A stretch of 64,000 bases of DNA from Liquidambar formosana (lineage: Eukaryota > Streptophyta > Magnoliopsida > Saxifragales > Altingiaceae), in the NCBI GenBank assembly GCA_039720395.1, contig CM077824.1:32018759-32082758 (forward strand), read 5' to 3'. Below the pieces are notes generated by a model that saw only the letters and a program-made list of their open reading frames with translations, had not been told where the DNA came from and did no database searches. The first letter of the stretch is position 1; every line of letters begins with the position of its first letter. The translations under genes were made by a program, and so were the position numbers. This document shows positions 36,135 to 48,222 of the stretch, piece by piece.

Positions 36135-38240
36135 TTAAACAGTAACATATTCAGGATTCACCAAATTTATGGATTCAATGAGCTCTTTATCTATGTCTCC
36201 TTCCACATATGGTTTTAGTCTTTGGCCATTGACCTTAAACATAGAACCATCATGTGGATTTAAAATTTCAACAGCACCATGGGGAAAAACCTGGTTAACA
36301 ACAAAAGGGCCGTCCCACCTAGATCTCAAATTACCAGGAAAGAAGCGCAACTTAGAGTTGAAAAGCCACACCTTTTGATTGGGTTCAAAGGACTTTCTGT
36401 TGTTGTGTTTATCATGAAAAGCTTTAGTCCTATTCTTGTAAATCCTAGCATTCTCATACGCATCATTGCGTATCTCTTCCAATTCACTGATTTGAAGTTT
36501 TCGGTGTGAGCCCGCATCAGCTAAATCAAAGTTAAACTCCTTCACAGCCCAAAGTGCCCTGTGTTCTAGCTCAACTGGTAAATGACAAGCTTTACCAAAC
36601 ACTAAACGGTACAGGGACATACCTATGGGACTTTTATAGGCAGTACGATACGCCCACAAAGCATTATTCAAGCGTAAGGACCAGTCTTTTCTATCAGGTC
36701 TAACTGTTTTCTGAAGGATGTTTTTTATTTCCCTGTTAGAAACTTCGACTTGTCCACTAGTTTGGGGATGATATGGGGTGGCAACTTTATGGGTAATGGA
36801 GTACTTGCGAACTAAAGCCTCAAAAAGCCGATTGTTAAAGTGTTTACCCCCATCACTAATTATAGCACGCGGAAAGCCAAAACGACAAAAGATATTGTTT
36901 TGAAGGAATTTGACCACAACCTTGTGGTCATTTGTTTTTGTGGCAATCGCTCCCACCCATTTTGACACATAATCTACCCCAACCAAAATGTACTCAAAGC
37001 CAAAAGAAGATGGAAATGGACCCATGAAATCAATACCCCACACATCAAAGATTTTCACCACCAGGATGGGATTCAGAGGCATCATGTCACGTCGGGAAAT
37101 GGACCCCATTTGTTGACATCTTTCACAGGCATGACAAAATGCATGGGCATCTTTGAATAAAGTAGGCCAATAAAACCTACTTTGCAAGACTTTAGCAGCA
37201 GTCTTCTTCCCACTGAAATGCCCTCCACAGGCAAGGGAATGACAAAAGGTGAGGATACTATTGGTTTCATTTTCTGGGACACATTTTCGAATCACTTGAT
37301 CTGGGCAATATTTGAACAGCTCTAGATCCTCCCACAGGTAAAACTTAACTTGGGAAAAAAATCGATCTTTGTCTTGCTTAGACCAATGAGGTGGGATTTG
37401 ACCAACTGCAAGATAATTCACAATATGAGCAAACCATGGTAATTTAACATGAGAAACCTCAAATAATTGCTGATCTGGGAAAGAATCTGGTATTGGTAGG
37501 TTGGTACCAGAATGTTCAACTAGAATCCGAGACAAATGATCTGCAACCACATTTTCTAACCCTTTTTTATCCTGAATCTCTAAATTAAACTCTTGTAGCA
37601 ACAAGATCCATCTAATGAGGGGAGGTTTAGTGTCTTTTTTGGACAGTAAATACCGTAAAGCGGCATGATCAGAGAACACTACAACCTTGGATCCTAAGAG
37701 ATAGGATCGAAATTTATCAAGGGCAAATACTACAGCTAGTAATTCTTTTTCTGTTGTGGTATAATTCAATTGAGCATCAGAAAGAGTTTTACTAGCGTAG
37801 TATAAGACATGGGGTTTTTTATTCACCCGTTGCCCCAAGACTGCACCAACTGCATAGTCGGATGCATCACACATAATCTCAAATGGGAGTGACCAGTTGG
37901 GTGGTTGAATAATGGGAGCAGTGGACAATGATGAGCGAAGTTTCTCAAAGGCTTCCAAGCAGGCATTATCAAAGATAAATGGTACATCCTTGACAAGAAG
38001 ATTGCACAAGGGTCGAGAGATTTTGCTAAAGTCTTTGATGAATCGACGATAAAATCCTGCATGACCAAGAAAAGATCGCACTTGCCTAACAGATGCTAGG
38101 GGATGAAGGCTAGAGATGATATCAACCTTGGCTTTATCTACTTCTATCCCCCTAGAAGATACAATATGTCCCAAAACAATTCTTTTTGAACCATAAAATG
38201 ACTCTTTTCCCAACTCAGAACAAGATTTGTCTCTATGCAA
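36135..38240 (-). pseudogene. pol: Pol C-terminal part: end of reverse transcriptase, RNase H and integrase (701 codons open)
   Basis: This long open segment contains the RT connection ([17 protein letters not shown]), RNase H with [13 protein letters not shown], the TEKELLAV glutamate and the SDHAAL aspartate, then integrase. Integrase has an HHCC zinc finger (HSLACGGH...CHACERC), then the acidic triad in [19 protein letters not shown] and the Glu of [16 protein letters not shown]. The C-terminus ends in a short tail without chromodomain. RNase H removes the RNA strand and integrase inserts the DNA. The segment is complete here but is out of frame with the upstream RT at about 38188, so it could not be made as part of the polyprotein. 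Confidence 0.88.
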
Positions 38241-38438
38241 CGTTTAAGAACATTAGAAAGATTTTGGAGACAATCATCAAAAGTAATCCCAAATACTGAG
38301 AAATCATCCATGAAAACTTTAAGAAATTTTTCCACCATGTCAGAGAAAATAGACAGCATACATCGCTGAAAGGTAGCAGGTGCATTGCATAAGCCAAAAG
38401 GCATACGCCTATATGCAAATGTGCCAAAAGGACAGGTG
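38144..38438 (-). pseudogene. pol: Reverse transcriptase, central part after the solo LTR
   Basis: Continues the RT fold with FGTFAYRRMPFGLCNAPATF and the catalytic FMDD box (KVFMDDFSVFG). The frame is lost at about 38188, next to a T-run, where RNase H continues in another frame. The upstream RT part lies beyond the inserted solo LTR at 40031-40547. Confidence 0.87.
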
Positions 38439-40030
38439 TGTAGACACCCCATTTTGTACCGGTTGTCATCTTAAGTCCCGTGGCCCCGATGATGAGTTTA
38501 GTGTGGTTATTTACGGATTATCCTTGAAGAATTAGTGCGAATCACAGCATAGGATTTTTGGTTAAAATGAAAAGAAAATTATTTTATTAAAATTAGCCAT
38601 TTTTATCATGCCACTAACACGTGTACGGATGTGATGAGTGTGTGTACGCACATACGGTACATGTGCATGCGTGTTAGCGGTCAGTCTCCCAATTTTTACA
38701 AAAGACAATTTCCCTTTCCTATTCAGATTAGAAGTCTTTTATCATTATAAAATACCTTTTGATTATTCTCTAAAGAAACCTAGTCTAGGAAGGAAAGGGA
38801 AACTCCAGATTTCAGCTATAAATACTCTTTTAATGCCTTAGAGATGGGGGAAGAGGAAGATAGGGTTTTTAGGGAGTGAAATTCGTCATAATTCAGCAGC
38901 AGATTTCTAAAAACCAGCAATCGTATTTTAATCATAACTTTTTCATCTGAAGTCGGAATTTGATGAAATTGGTCTTCTTAGAAAGATAATTCAATTCTCT
39001 ACAACTTTGTATTTCACGAGTTTTGTCCAATTCTAACGTTTTCATACCCAAAAACGCGATTGAACTTTCCAGCTGTTGCAAAGTGACGGAAATCACTTTT
39101 CTTTTCTCCTGTTCTCTTTTGTTTTCTGTTTCTTTTCAAAGTTGAGTGAGTTTTGATCTCGTTGCTGTGATTACACTTTGAAGAAGAGGAGGATTCGTGT
39201 TGATTTGATTTAATCCAAAGACCTGAGGGGCCACGAACAAGCATAAAGTCGGTAAATTTAGTTTAACTTAGCTTTTGATTCTAGTTCTTCTTTTATTTTA
39301 TTTTATTTTATTTTATTTCTGTCTAAAGCATGATTAGCATGATTTAGGTTTAGTTTTCATATTTGTATTTATTTCTGTATTTTATTTATTCTGGGATGCA
39401 TCATGTAGTGGATTCTCCATAGGGAGAAACTAGGGTTTTATTATGTGATAATTTGTTAGTATGTAGGTTTATTGTATGATAGTCTGTGGAATTCACGTGT
39501 ATACCTTCTCATGGTATATAGGTGAAGTTTCGAGAGATGACATAAATCGCCAATAGGTGCGTACGCAATTATTTTATTGCGTATGCAGTATATGGTATGC
39601 GTACGCAGTAAATAATACTGCGTACGCACATAAAGCATTGGCAGACAGTTTCTTTCTTTATTGTAGTTATTCTGATAATTGGTTAAGCTCGTATTTCATT
39701 TCTTTGTGTTTATTTCGTGCTTTTATCTGTATCATATCATCATGATTTGCGTGCTGCTATGGTTGAATGAATAGGGTCAATTTTGAGTAAACATTAAGTT
39801 AATTAAAGCCATTAATCATGTGTGGGGGCCGGTTTCGACCGGGCGTGGCTGGGTGCCTAACACCTTCCCAGCTGCGTACCCTAGCTCCGAACCCGAATCT
39901 CTGGTTATGACGAGCTAGACCCTGCTAGGGTTCACTCGTTCCCATTATTGGGTGGCGACTCCTCTCCGTGTTAGTCCTTTGAGGCTAATGCGTATTCTCG
40001 AGCTATGTGGTACCGGGCGTGGCGCTCACA
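38439..40030 (+). mobile_element. Solo LTR inserted in the reverse transcriptase gene, 1592 bp
   Basis: It starts TGTAGACACCCCATTTTG and ends GTGGCGCTCACA, with the perfect target duplication AGGTG (38434-38438 and 40031-40035). Removing it and one duplicate restores continuous RT homology. Start and end resemble LTRs of other plant Ty3/gypsy families, perhaps Tat/Ogre-like; that is inference. It contains TGCGTACGCA palindromes (39558, 39598, 39619) and a TATA-like CTATAAATA (38817-38825). This is the deepest level of the nest. Orientation follows the TATA box. Confidence 0.9.
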
Positions 40031-40547
40031 AGGTGAAAGTTGTCTTCTCTTGGTCATCGGGGAAAACAGGTACTTGGTTATATCTAGAATAACCATCTAG
40101 AAAGCAGTAGAAGCTTTGGTCTGCTAACCTCTCTAAGATTTGATCGATGTAGGGTAGAGGGAAATGGTATTTTCTAGTTACCAAATTAAGCTTCCAATAA
40201 TCAATGCAAACACGCCAACCTGTTGTTGTACGTGTTGGAACTAGTTCACCATGTTCATTTTTAACGACAGTAATTCCTGACTTTTTGGGCACCACTTGAG
40301 TAGGACTTACCCATTTACTGTCTGAGATGGGGTATATGATACCTGCATCTAATAACTTCACAACTTCTTTTTTTACAACCTCCTTCATGTTAGGATTTAA
40401 CTTCCTTTGCATTTCACGAATTGGCTTGGCATTCTCCTCAAGATGAATGCGGTGCATGCAAATGGAAGGGTCAATCCCTTTTAAATCAACCACAGACCAT
40501 CCTATAGCACTCATATATTCTTTAAACATGCTCATAAATTGACTTTC
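40031..40547 (-). pseudogene. pol: Reverse transcriptase, N-terminal part
   Basis: Contains the typical Ty3/gypsy RT beginning: LDAGIIYPISDSKWVSPTQV, the VPKKSG box, WRVCIDYWKLN and LDGYSRYNQVPV. It is open from 40535 down to the solo LTR junction. An in-frame TAG (40548-40550) separates it from the protease side, so the polyprotein was already broken there. Confidence 0.88.
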
Positions 40548-40733
40548 CTATTCAGTAGTCAAGTTAGATGCTATAATGACTGGAAGGGTGTCATCAGGTC
40601 CTAAGAATGCATACTTAAGTGTATCGGGGAGTGGCTTCAACTTAAGTTTGGGAGGCACTTCAGTGGAAGGAAGGGTAGGTTCACTAGACAATGGAGGCAA
40701 AGACTCAAATTTGGATTTCCAAGGTGCATGATC

Positions 40734-41531
40734 CTAGAGGGGTGGTAGTTCAAGTATAGCATTCACTTCCTCAATAGATTTTTCAATATTAAACTCATCA
40801 TAGCCAAAATGAGCTAGACATGCTTCTAATGGATCCTCGGTTAAAATGTAGTGTAAGGCTTCTTCAACTAAACCATCGATGACATCTACTGCAAAACAAT
40901 CATCCTCCTTGGAAGGTTGTTGAGCAGCATTAAACACATTTAGCCTTGCTTTCATGTTACCAAAGGACATGTCCATCACTCCAGACCTACAATTGATGCA
41001 AGCATTAGCTGTAGCTAAGGAAGGGCGACCTAAGATGACGGGAATTTGTTTTCCTAGATTGCATACTGGTTCCATATCAAGAATAAGAAAGTCTACAGGG
41101 AAGTAGAACCTATCTACCTTAACAAGAACATCCTCAATTATTCCACGTGGCACCTTAACAGATCTATCAGCTAATTGCAAAGTAACTGATGTTAGTTTCA
41201 ACTCACCTAGCCCAAATTGCTCATATACCGAATAAGGAAGGAGATTAACACTTGCCCCTAAGTCTAAGAGTGCCCTGTCTATGGAATGATTTCCTATCAC
41301 ACATGAGATGGTAGGAGCACCTGGATCCTTAAACTTGGGAGGAGTGCTATTTTGCAAAATGGAACTCACTTGCTCAGTTAGAAACACCTTTTTGGACACT
41401 TGTGCCCGAGTCTTGCGCTTTTGAGTGCAAAGGTCTTTGAGAAATTTGGCATAGGATGGGATTTGTTTGATGGCATCAAGAAGGGGAAGATTGATTTTCA
41501 CTTGTTTGAACATTTCCATCATATCTTCCAT
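40734..41531 (-). pseudogene. pol: Retropepsin-type protease region
   Basis: Aspartic protease with active-site motif LLDLGASVNLLP (DLGA instead of the usual DSGA/DTGA, which is common in Athila-type elements) and the later VILGRPSL motif. It would cut the Gag-Pol polyprotein. It is in frame with gag and RT but bounded by TGA (41538-41540) and TAG (40734-40736). The preceding linker (KQVKINLPLLDAIKQIP) is also typical of this lineage. Confidence 0.87.
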
Positions 41532-41537
41532 AGATGT

Positions 41538-43277
41538 TCATTTTTTTTCAAAAGGAGAAGGTGCATCAAGACAAGTGGGAAAAGGAGCTTTTGGCAAATA
41601 TGGTGTTGCCATAGGATTTGGTGATGTGGAAAGAGATGGAGGAGGATCCTTCTTTGATTCATTTATTTTTTCAATCCCTGAATCCTTGGACTTGCTAACT
41701 GACTGGCCATTCTTTTCCTCATCCACTCCAGGCCTAGTATCAATCACTCGCCCATCCCTTAAGGTCACGATTGCCTTTGCTTGCTCTTGGTAAGAGGCAT
41801 CAGCCTGTGAATTTTCTATCGAATATTGACCCTTAGGATTGTTCACTGGTTGGCTTGGAAGTTTTCCCTCCTCTCGTCTACTAAGAGCATTTGCTAGTTG
41901 CCCGATTTGGGCTTCAAGCTTGGCTATTGAATGAGTATGGGAATGCAGCATTTGTGTGTTGGCTTCAAGTCCTTGAAGGCCTTGTAATACTCTCTCCTCA
42001 AAAGATGGATTTCTTGGAGGTGGAAAATTAGAGTGTGGGAATGGCTGCTGTGGTCGAAAAGGTTGATAACCAGAAGGGTTGAGAGTATGAGGCAAATTTG
42101 GCCTTTGAGATTGGGCAAATGAATTCCCTGGAGCTTGTTTCCAAGAAAAATTGGGGTGGTTTCTCCATCCCGGGTTATAGGTATTAGAGAAAGGATCATT
42201 ACCCGGTCTAGAGAATCCTTGAGCAGCATTGACTTGTTTTTGGACAAACTCAGGGAATTGGGAAGCCATTAGGCATTCACTTATGAAGTGAGCACTGCTA
42301 GAACATAAAGAACATTCTTCTTGTAAGGTGGGAGGCTGAGAAGATGTTGTAGGGATTTGTCCTATGGACAACAATTGATCAAGCTTTTTAGATAAAGCAT
42401 CCACTTTCCCATGGATATCTATAGAGTGCCCTACTTCATAGATACCTCCTCTCTTTTGAGAACTAGAAGATGTTAGTTTTTCACTCCTAGAGGCCGCAAC
42501 ATGTTGAAAAGAATTCTCACTAAGGTTCTCAAACAATTCCCAAGCCTCATTTTCACTTTTCATCATGAAAGTCCCACCACAAGAGGCATCCACCATTTGA
42601 CGGTGATTTGTGGATAAACCATCATAAAAGCATTGAACCAGTTGCCACTTGGGTACTGCATGGTGAGGACATTTACGAATGAGGTCTTTGAATCTCTCCC
42701 AAGTTTCATGAAATTGCTTACCATCGAGTTGTGAGAAACTCGTGATAGCTCGCGGAATTTGGTTGGTCTTGCCTATGGGAAAATACTTCTTTAAGAATTC
42801 TTGTTGCATTTGTTCTCACGTGGTAATTGTGTTGCCTTCTAAGGAGTTAAGCCAGTTTTTGGCATCATCCTTAAGTGAGAATGGAAACAGCCTCAATCTG
42901 AGAGCATCATCAGAAAAATTTGAAAATTTGACTGTAGAACAGATTTCAAGGAATTCATCAAGATGCTTATAGGGGTTTTCATTTCTCAGTCCATAGAAAG
43001 ATGGAAGCATTTGGATCACACTGGACCTAATCTCATATTGAGTAGCAGCTACAGTGGGTAGCCGAATGCAGGAAGGTGATGTGTATGTAGAGGGGGTGAA
43101 GTACTCCCTCAATAGCTTGGGCATGTCTTGGTTTTCTGTATTCATGATTTTAGGTGTACCAATAGTCTTATTAGATTGTGAAGACAGTCTAATAGTCCTA
43201 AGGGTGTACTCTATCTCAAAGTCAAAGGGTAATAAGTTAGGAAACAAAGAACGACGTCCATGCATACAACACCTCAA
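41538..43277 (-). pseudogene. gag: Gag of the Athila-like element, one internal stop
   Basis: Two open parts in one frame, 43277-42816 and 42809-41538, are separated by TGA at 42816-42818, where the family usually has Trp. Typical parts are the capsid-like region (SFYGLRNENPYKHLDEFLEI, then FPFSLKDDAKNWL) and YNPGWRNHPNFSW. A single zinc-knuckle-like CSLCSSSAHFISEC lies in between. The C-terminal linker is Pro/Ser-rich. Gag would package element RNA. Confidence 0.87.
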
Positions 43278-43404
43278 AACTCTTTTTTAAAATTTTTTAT
43301 TATTTCTTTTTTTTTTTTTTGTGTGTGTGTGCAGCTGCAAGAAAACAAGAATAATTACAACAAGGTAATATATTTGAAAGATAAAATGAAATAAATAAAG
43401 TAAA

Positions 43405-43800
43405 ACAGGCGGTACAACCGTCCTAGAAAAGAAAAGAAAAGAGAGAAAAGATGTATATATATATATATATATCAGTAGGCGGTAAAACCGGCCATAATAA
43501 TGATAATAACAATAATAATAATAATAATACTGAAATGAAATAAATAAAATAAAGCAGGCGGTACAACCGTCCTTGAAAAGAAAAGAAAAGAAAAGAGAGA
43601 AAAGATGTATATATATATATATATATATACCAGTAGGCGGTAAAACCGGCCATAATAATAATAATAATAACAATAATAATAATAATACTAAAATGAAATA
43701 AATAAAATAAAACAGGCGATACAACCGTCTTTGAATAGTTAGTCAAGTTATGTTAGCTGTCAAATTAGGCAGGCGGTACAACCGTCCTTGAATAGCATTA
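43405..43800 (-). repeat. Tandem repeat in the leader of the Athila-like element
   Basis: About two and a half units of roughly 150-160 bp. Each unit has GGCGGTACAACCGTCC (near 43410, 43557, 43716 and 43771) followed by GAAAAG repeats, a (TA)n run, GGCGGTAAAACCGGCC and an (ATA)n run. The two GC-rich motifs can form short hairpins (CGGT with ACCG). The array lies between primer site and gag. Confidence 0.85.
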
Positions 43801-43958
43801 AAAAAAAAAAAAATTTTTTTTTTTTCTAGCCTAATGTCTGCTCGTCTACCAATTACCTGCACATAAAAAAAAACAAAATTAGTAAAAACAAAAAAAAATT
43901 CTAAACTAAGAATTATAGTAGAATATCAATTCTCTAATTAACGCAATCGCACTGACAG

Positions 43959-43976
43959 TTCTCGGCAATGGCGCCA
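43959..43976 (-). other. Primer-binding site, probably tRNA-Asp
   Basis: On the minus strand TGGCGCCATTGCCGAGAA lies six bases after the 5' LTR. It begins with the TGGCGCC complement expected for the tRNA-Asp 3' end, used by Athila-type elements. Confidence 0.75.
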
Positions 43977-43982
43977 AAAATT

Positions 43983-45355
43983 TGATCGTGTCAAAATCAA
44001 TTACCCGTAGGATGCAAAAATTTGTATATAGTGGTAGTACGGGTGTCGTACCACAGGGACTGTACTGGGATTATTTTAATTTTGAAAACTGAATACTAAA
44101 ATAATTCACAAAGATGATTTTTGTAGTTTTGAACTCTACGGAATGCAAGCAAAATAAATTTATATTTTCTTCAAGAAAAGAAATACTTAGGGTCTCGAAT
44201 CCACCACTAATCTTGTTTAAAAATGCTCTTATTATAACGTGTTTCAAGATGTTATTATTTGGTATGAGTAAGACTCATTGTAGCTATAAGCCCAATGACA
44301 TCATCAAGAAAGGTTCATATATTTGTAAATTAGGCATAACTCACCAAAGATATAGCATGAACCGTCTCACCTACTCTACTCTAAACTAATTTGTGAACAC
44401 GACTCATCTTGTCTAAGCATGAATCATCTTAATTTCCAAATATATATACAGTGAAAACCATTGCATAACTATTGTATTTAAAATCATAGAAATTAAACAC
44501 AATTTGAGATAAAAACACTAAAACCAATTGTATCAATAATACAATCCTCCTAGTTATGCAATTCTCATACACAAATAATCAAATCAACAACACAATACAA
44601 TAAAATACACAATACTTGATTAGGGCTTCATCTCCCCCCTAAGACAAAGATTAGTTGTCCATGTAGATAACCAAGAACTAGTCTCTCCCCTTTGCCACCT
44701 TTGTACCTCCTCCTCTTTTCTTCCCCCTTTCTCCTCTTGTTATGTGAATTCCCTTGGTATTTATAGGAGATGGGGGAAGGATCCAGCTGATCCCACAAGT
44801 TAAAAGCAATGCCCACTTTCTTTGAATTCTTGGCTGCCCATGTTCTCACTTTGACAAATGCTGCCAGATTCAGATTTTTGCAAATAAGTCCACTTCCAGC
44901 TCATTTTTGACTTGGAAGACGTTTGAATCAGGAAATTCCATAAACTAAACAATTGTAGTTCTTTAAGTCCTCTTTCCAGAGCCACACATTTCACCCAAAT
45001 CGGATATGGGAATCACAAGTTATGGCCAGATTACCAAAACTTGGTCAATCTGTCCAGATTTGCTGCTGATTTTGGGATCATGAATTTCTTTGCCTAACTT
45101 TGAATTTCAGCTGCTCAAATCTTCAAAATTGTTGACCCAACTCTTGTTGCAGCTCCATGAAATTTTAGGTAGGTGAGAAACCCATTTCAAGTTGCATTTA
45201 TTAGCTTAAGTAGTCCTTATTGTCATCTTTTCTGGTATAAACTCAACAGTCCTACAATAAATCAAGAATACTTTAAACACACAAAATTAAATATAATAAA
45301 ATAACTAGAAAATATAAATTAGGGAATAATTTCAATGAATATTTTGTGCTTATCA
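43983..45355 (-). repeat. 5' LTR of the Athila-like element
   Basis: Pairs with 31810-33181. It is next to the primer-binding site, which fixes the orientation, and is followed on the right by the ACAAC target duplication. Confidence 0.93.
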
Positions 45356-45525
45356 ACAACATCTAGTAGTAAGTAATGGCACTCAATGTCACATGGAGTG
45401 CCCAATGGAACACTTTCCATTAAGGGTCTAATTGGAACACTTTCCAATTCACTAATTGATTATAACTCACTTATATCAATTAGGGCTTTTACTAACCATG
45501 AGTAATATATAGCAATGGCTCATGG

Positions 45526-48222
45526 TGTGATCCCAAATTTTAATACCTGTAATTTTTAAATAGGGTATTAAGGGTTTAATTTATGGTTAACGTAGCTAAT
45601 CCCTTGATTTTTCGAATGACTACATGCATGGGTAATGCATGTGTATGATATTATGATATTATGATGTTGGATGTGTTTTGATGCTTGTGTTGGTGCATTG
45701 AGTATCATTCGGGTACATTTAGCATTATTTGCAACTTAAAGGTTTAAGTTGCTGAAATTTGGCTAAGTGTTGTGGAAAAATGAATTTTCGTAAATCTTAG
45801 TTTTAAAAGATAATTTTTGGCGGTAATGGAAGTTTATAATATTATAGGACATTGGTGATTTTATGGGATTTTATTAGCATGTTTGGATTGGGTTCCACAC
45901 ATGTTTGTTTTAGGAAAATCTGTCGGGAGACGGATTTTGTACTAAAACTTGAAAATGAGATTTTGATATATTGGGTATTTGATTTTTTTGATATTTTATT
46001 TGGATTCAAATGGGGGGTTGTTTGCTTATTTTCATTAAATAATTTAAAGTAAAAGGAAGAATAAAAGAATGGAGAAGATTTACTTAAATGTTTTTAATGA
46101 AATAAGGCAGTGTATGTGCTGAAGTGGATGTAGTTGACTACAAGTGCTATGTAGTCGACTACAAGTCATGATGTAGTCGACTACATCTTTCATGTAGTCG
46201 ACTAAATGGGTCATTTTAGCATTCTGGAATGTTTAGTCGACTACACATTGCATGTAGTCGACTATATCACTCGGATTTGGTCAAAATCCATGTTTTTAAG
46301 CGGTGAAATGACGCATATGCCCCCACCCCTTTATATATACCTTCAAGCCCGACCTTGGGGGCTTGATTTCTGGTTTTTGGCTTGGGAAAGAGCTAGAGGG
46401 AGAGAGAGAGAGGACGTAGGGGAGAGAATGGGTGGTTGGATGAGTTTCTTTCCTCAATTTACATGGGGTTTATGCATTTTTGGGTACTTTCTCTCCATTT
46501 CCAGCTAAGGTTCACTCTTGGAGGGCATGGGGGAGCATCATTCATGGCATTTGGAGTTAGGGTTTCTTGTTTGGGCTCATACATGTGTTCTTAGAGCTTG
46601 CTCTTGGTGGGTTGAGCTTGGATTTCGTGGGATTGGGCATGGATGTTCATCCTCACCAATTCCTTTGCTTTTTAGAGGTATTTTCCTCACACTTAAGGGT
46701 TAGGGTTTGTATTCTTTTGAGGGTTTATCATCTCATTCTCACATTTATGGGTTTATTTATGCATATTGGGTGTTTTGATAGTGGTTTGGAGTTGGAACCT
46801 CCATTATCTTCATCAACCAAGGCATTTGGGAGCTAGAGCTTGGTTTTGGAGCTTGCATATGCACGCTAGGGCTTGGATTTCACACCCACAACACACAAGG
46901 ATGCATTTTTCACACATTTGGTTGAGGTAGGTGCAATTTACATAGGTTTAAACTATTGACATGATAATATGGGGTATATTATCATAGTATTTGGTATTCT
47001 TGGCCTTAGAATATGTATGTAAATGATTTATGGAATAAATCTTGGGATAAGATTATGGATAATTGATAATCTAATTTGGGAATCATGTTCTTTACGAATT
47101 TCGGTTTATTTTATACATTCTATGGAATAGAGATGTATGGATTTTATGGTTAATTTCTATATTAATTGATGTTTTTTATTATGATTTCAAGGCTATAATC
47201 ATAATGAGAGTTTATGTTGTTTATCATAATTTTGGGTATAATTATGATGTTATTTGATTATGGGTTATATACCATATCTTGGAGATGATTTTGGTTAAAA
47301 AAATCATTTTTATGGTTTATTGCATTGCATGTTGGGCATAATCATGCATTAAATGGACTTAATGAATACTGGGTAAAAGTATTGCATAAAAAGGGGTCAT
47401 TGGAATTGGACTACTTGCAGTCAATGGGACTTTGCGGTGTTTTCCATTCCTTTGGTCCTGGGGTACTTTCCAGTTCCAGGTAGGAACCCTTGTGTTCCCG
47501 AATCAGAGGCTACTTTCCGGTTCCAGGTAGGAACCCTTGTGTTGTCCTCTTGGAGGTTGGGTTTAAATCCTCCGTTTCCGCGCGAAGACTCCTGCGGGAG
47601 TGGTCGGTAATTAATGGAATTATTTTAAATTGGACATTAGTCACATACATTTGGTATCATGCATTATTTATTTTAAGTTATGGATTATAACTTATTTCGG
47701 ATTTGTCATATACTTGGTTAGTATATACGGTTTTAAAATATATAATTGGTTTTAATTATATCATTACTTTAGTTTACTATGTTAAATTGTATCTACTGAG
47801 TCATCGGACTCACGCCTATTATTTTAAATGTTTTTCAGCATTACAGGATATGAAGTTTATGTGGAAGCACGCTTAATTGGGATTTATTAATGTATTTTCA
47901 TCGGGAGAATATGTATTTCATTAATGTAATTGTAAATTTAATCGGGGTTGTAATTGTAATTATTTAATGTTGTATATACGTGGAATGCAATGCATGGAAT
48001 GATACCACTTTCATGGATGACAGGAAATTTTATGTGTGGATTTTTATAACAGGTTTTATGATGGTATGTCCTATCTACGGATGGGTCATGCTATAAAAAG
48101 GAGAAAATTTTCAAAATGGTTGAGGTTTTGACATGTGTCATCCACGTTTTTATCAAAGGATTTATTAAACAAAACTTGTTTTATTACTATTGATCACGGC
48201 TTAATTAATTTGGGTCGTGACA
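45526..48222 (+). mobile_element. Probable solo LTR, 2.7 kb, with a palindrome cluster
   Basis: It begins TGTGATCCCAAATT and ends AATTTGGGTCGTGACA, nearly inverted ends as in LTRs. It has six copies of a TGTAGTCGACTACA palindrome at 46129-46266, a TATA-like TTATATATA (46331-46339), then AGAGAGAG-rich leader-like sequence. A 30-bp direct repeat with a GTTCC...GGAAC hairpin lies at 47464-47545. No coding sequence is supported. Removing it joins the flanking LTR-type sequence. The flanks (CATGG and CAAAT) do not make a clean target duplication, so the ends are less certain. Confidence 0.65.
46331..46339 (+). promoter_or_regulatory. TATA-like box of the 2.7-kb LTR
   Basis: TTATATATA lies 65 bp after the last TAGTCGACTA palindrome, in the order upstream element then core promoter. 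Confidence 0.5.

Larger units (their letters stand above)
31810..45355 (-). mobile_element. Athila-like Ty3/gypsy retrotransposon, 13.5 kb, genes on the minus strand
   Basis: LTRs at 31810-33181 and 43983-45355 (1372 and 1373 bp, roughly 97-98% alike by eye) begin TGATCG and end TTATCA. The flanks are the perfect 5-bp duplication ACAAC (31805-31809 and 45356-45360). Read on the minus strand the order is 5' LTR (right), primer site, tandem-repeat leader, gag, protease, reverse transcriptase, RNase H, integrase, a 2.9-kb region with an antisense frame, polypurine tract and 3' LTR. There is no chromodomain after integrase. Primer site and protein types fit the Athila/Tat lineage, Athila more likely. 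Four nonsense codons, a frameshift and a solo LTR in reverse transcriptase make it non-autonomous. Without the solo LTR it is about 11.9 kb. Confidence 0.92.

Noticed and set aside
43287..43746. Minus-strand frames with Leu, Tyr and Ile repeats
   Set aside because: They follow the (ATA)n and (TA)n tracts of the retrotransposon leader and overlap each other in two frames.
46129..46266. CRISPR-like array from the repeated TAGTCGACTA motif
   Set aside because: Repeats are only 12-16 bp palindromes with short irregular spacing inside a plant LTR; no leader or cas genes.
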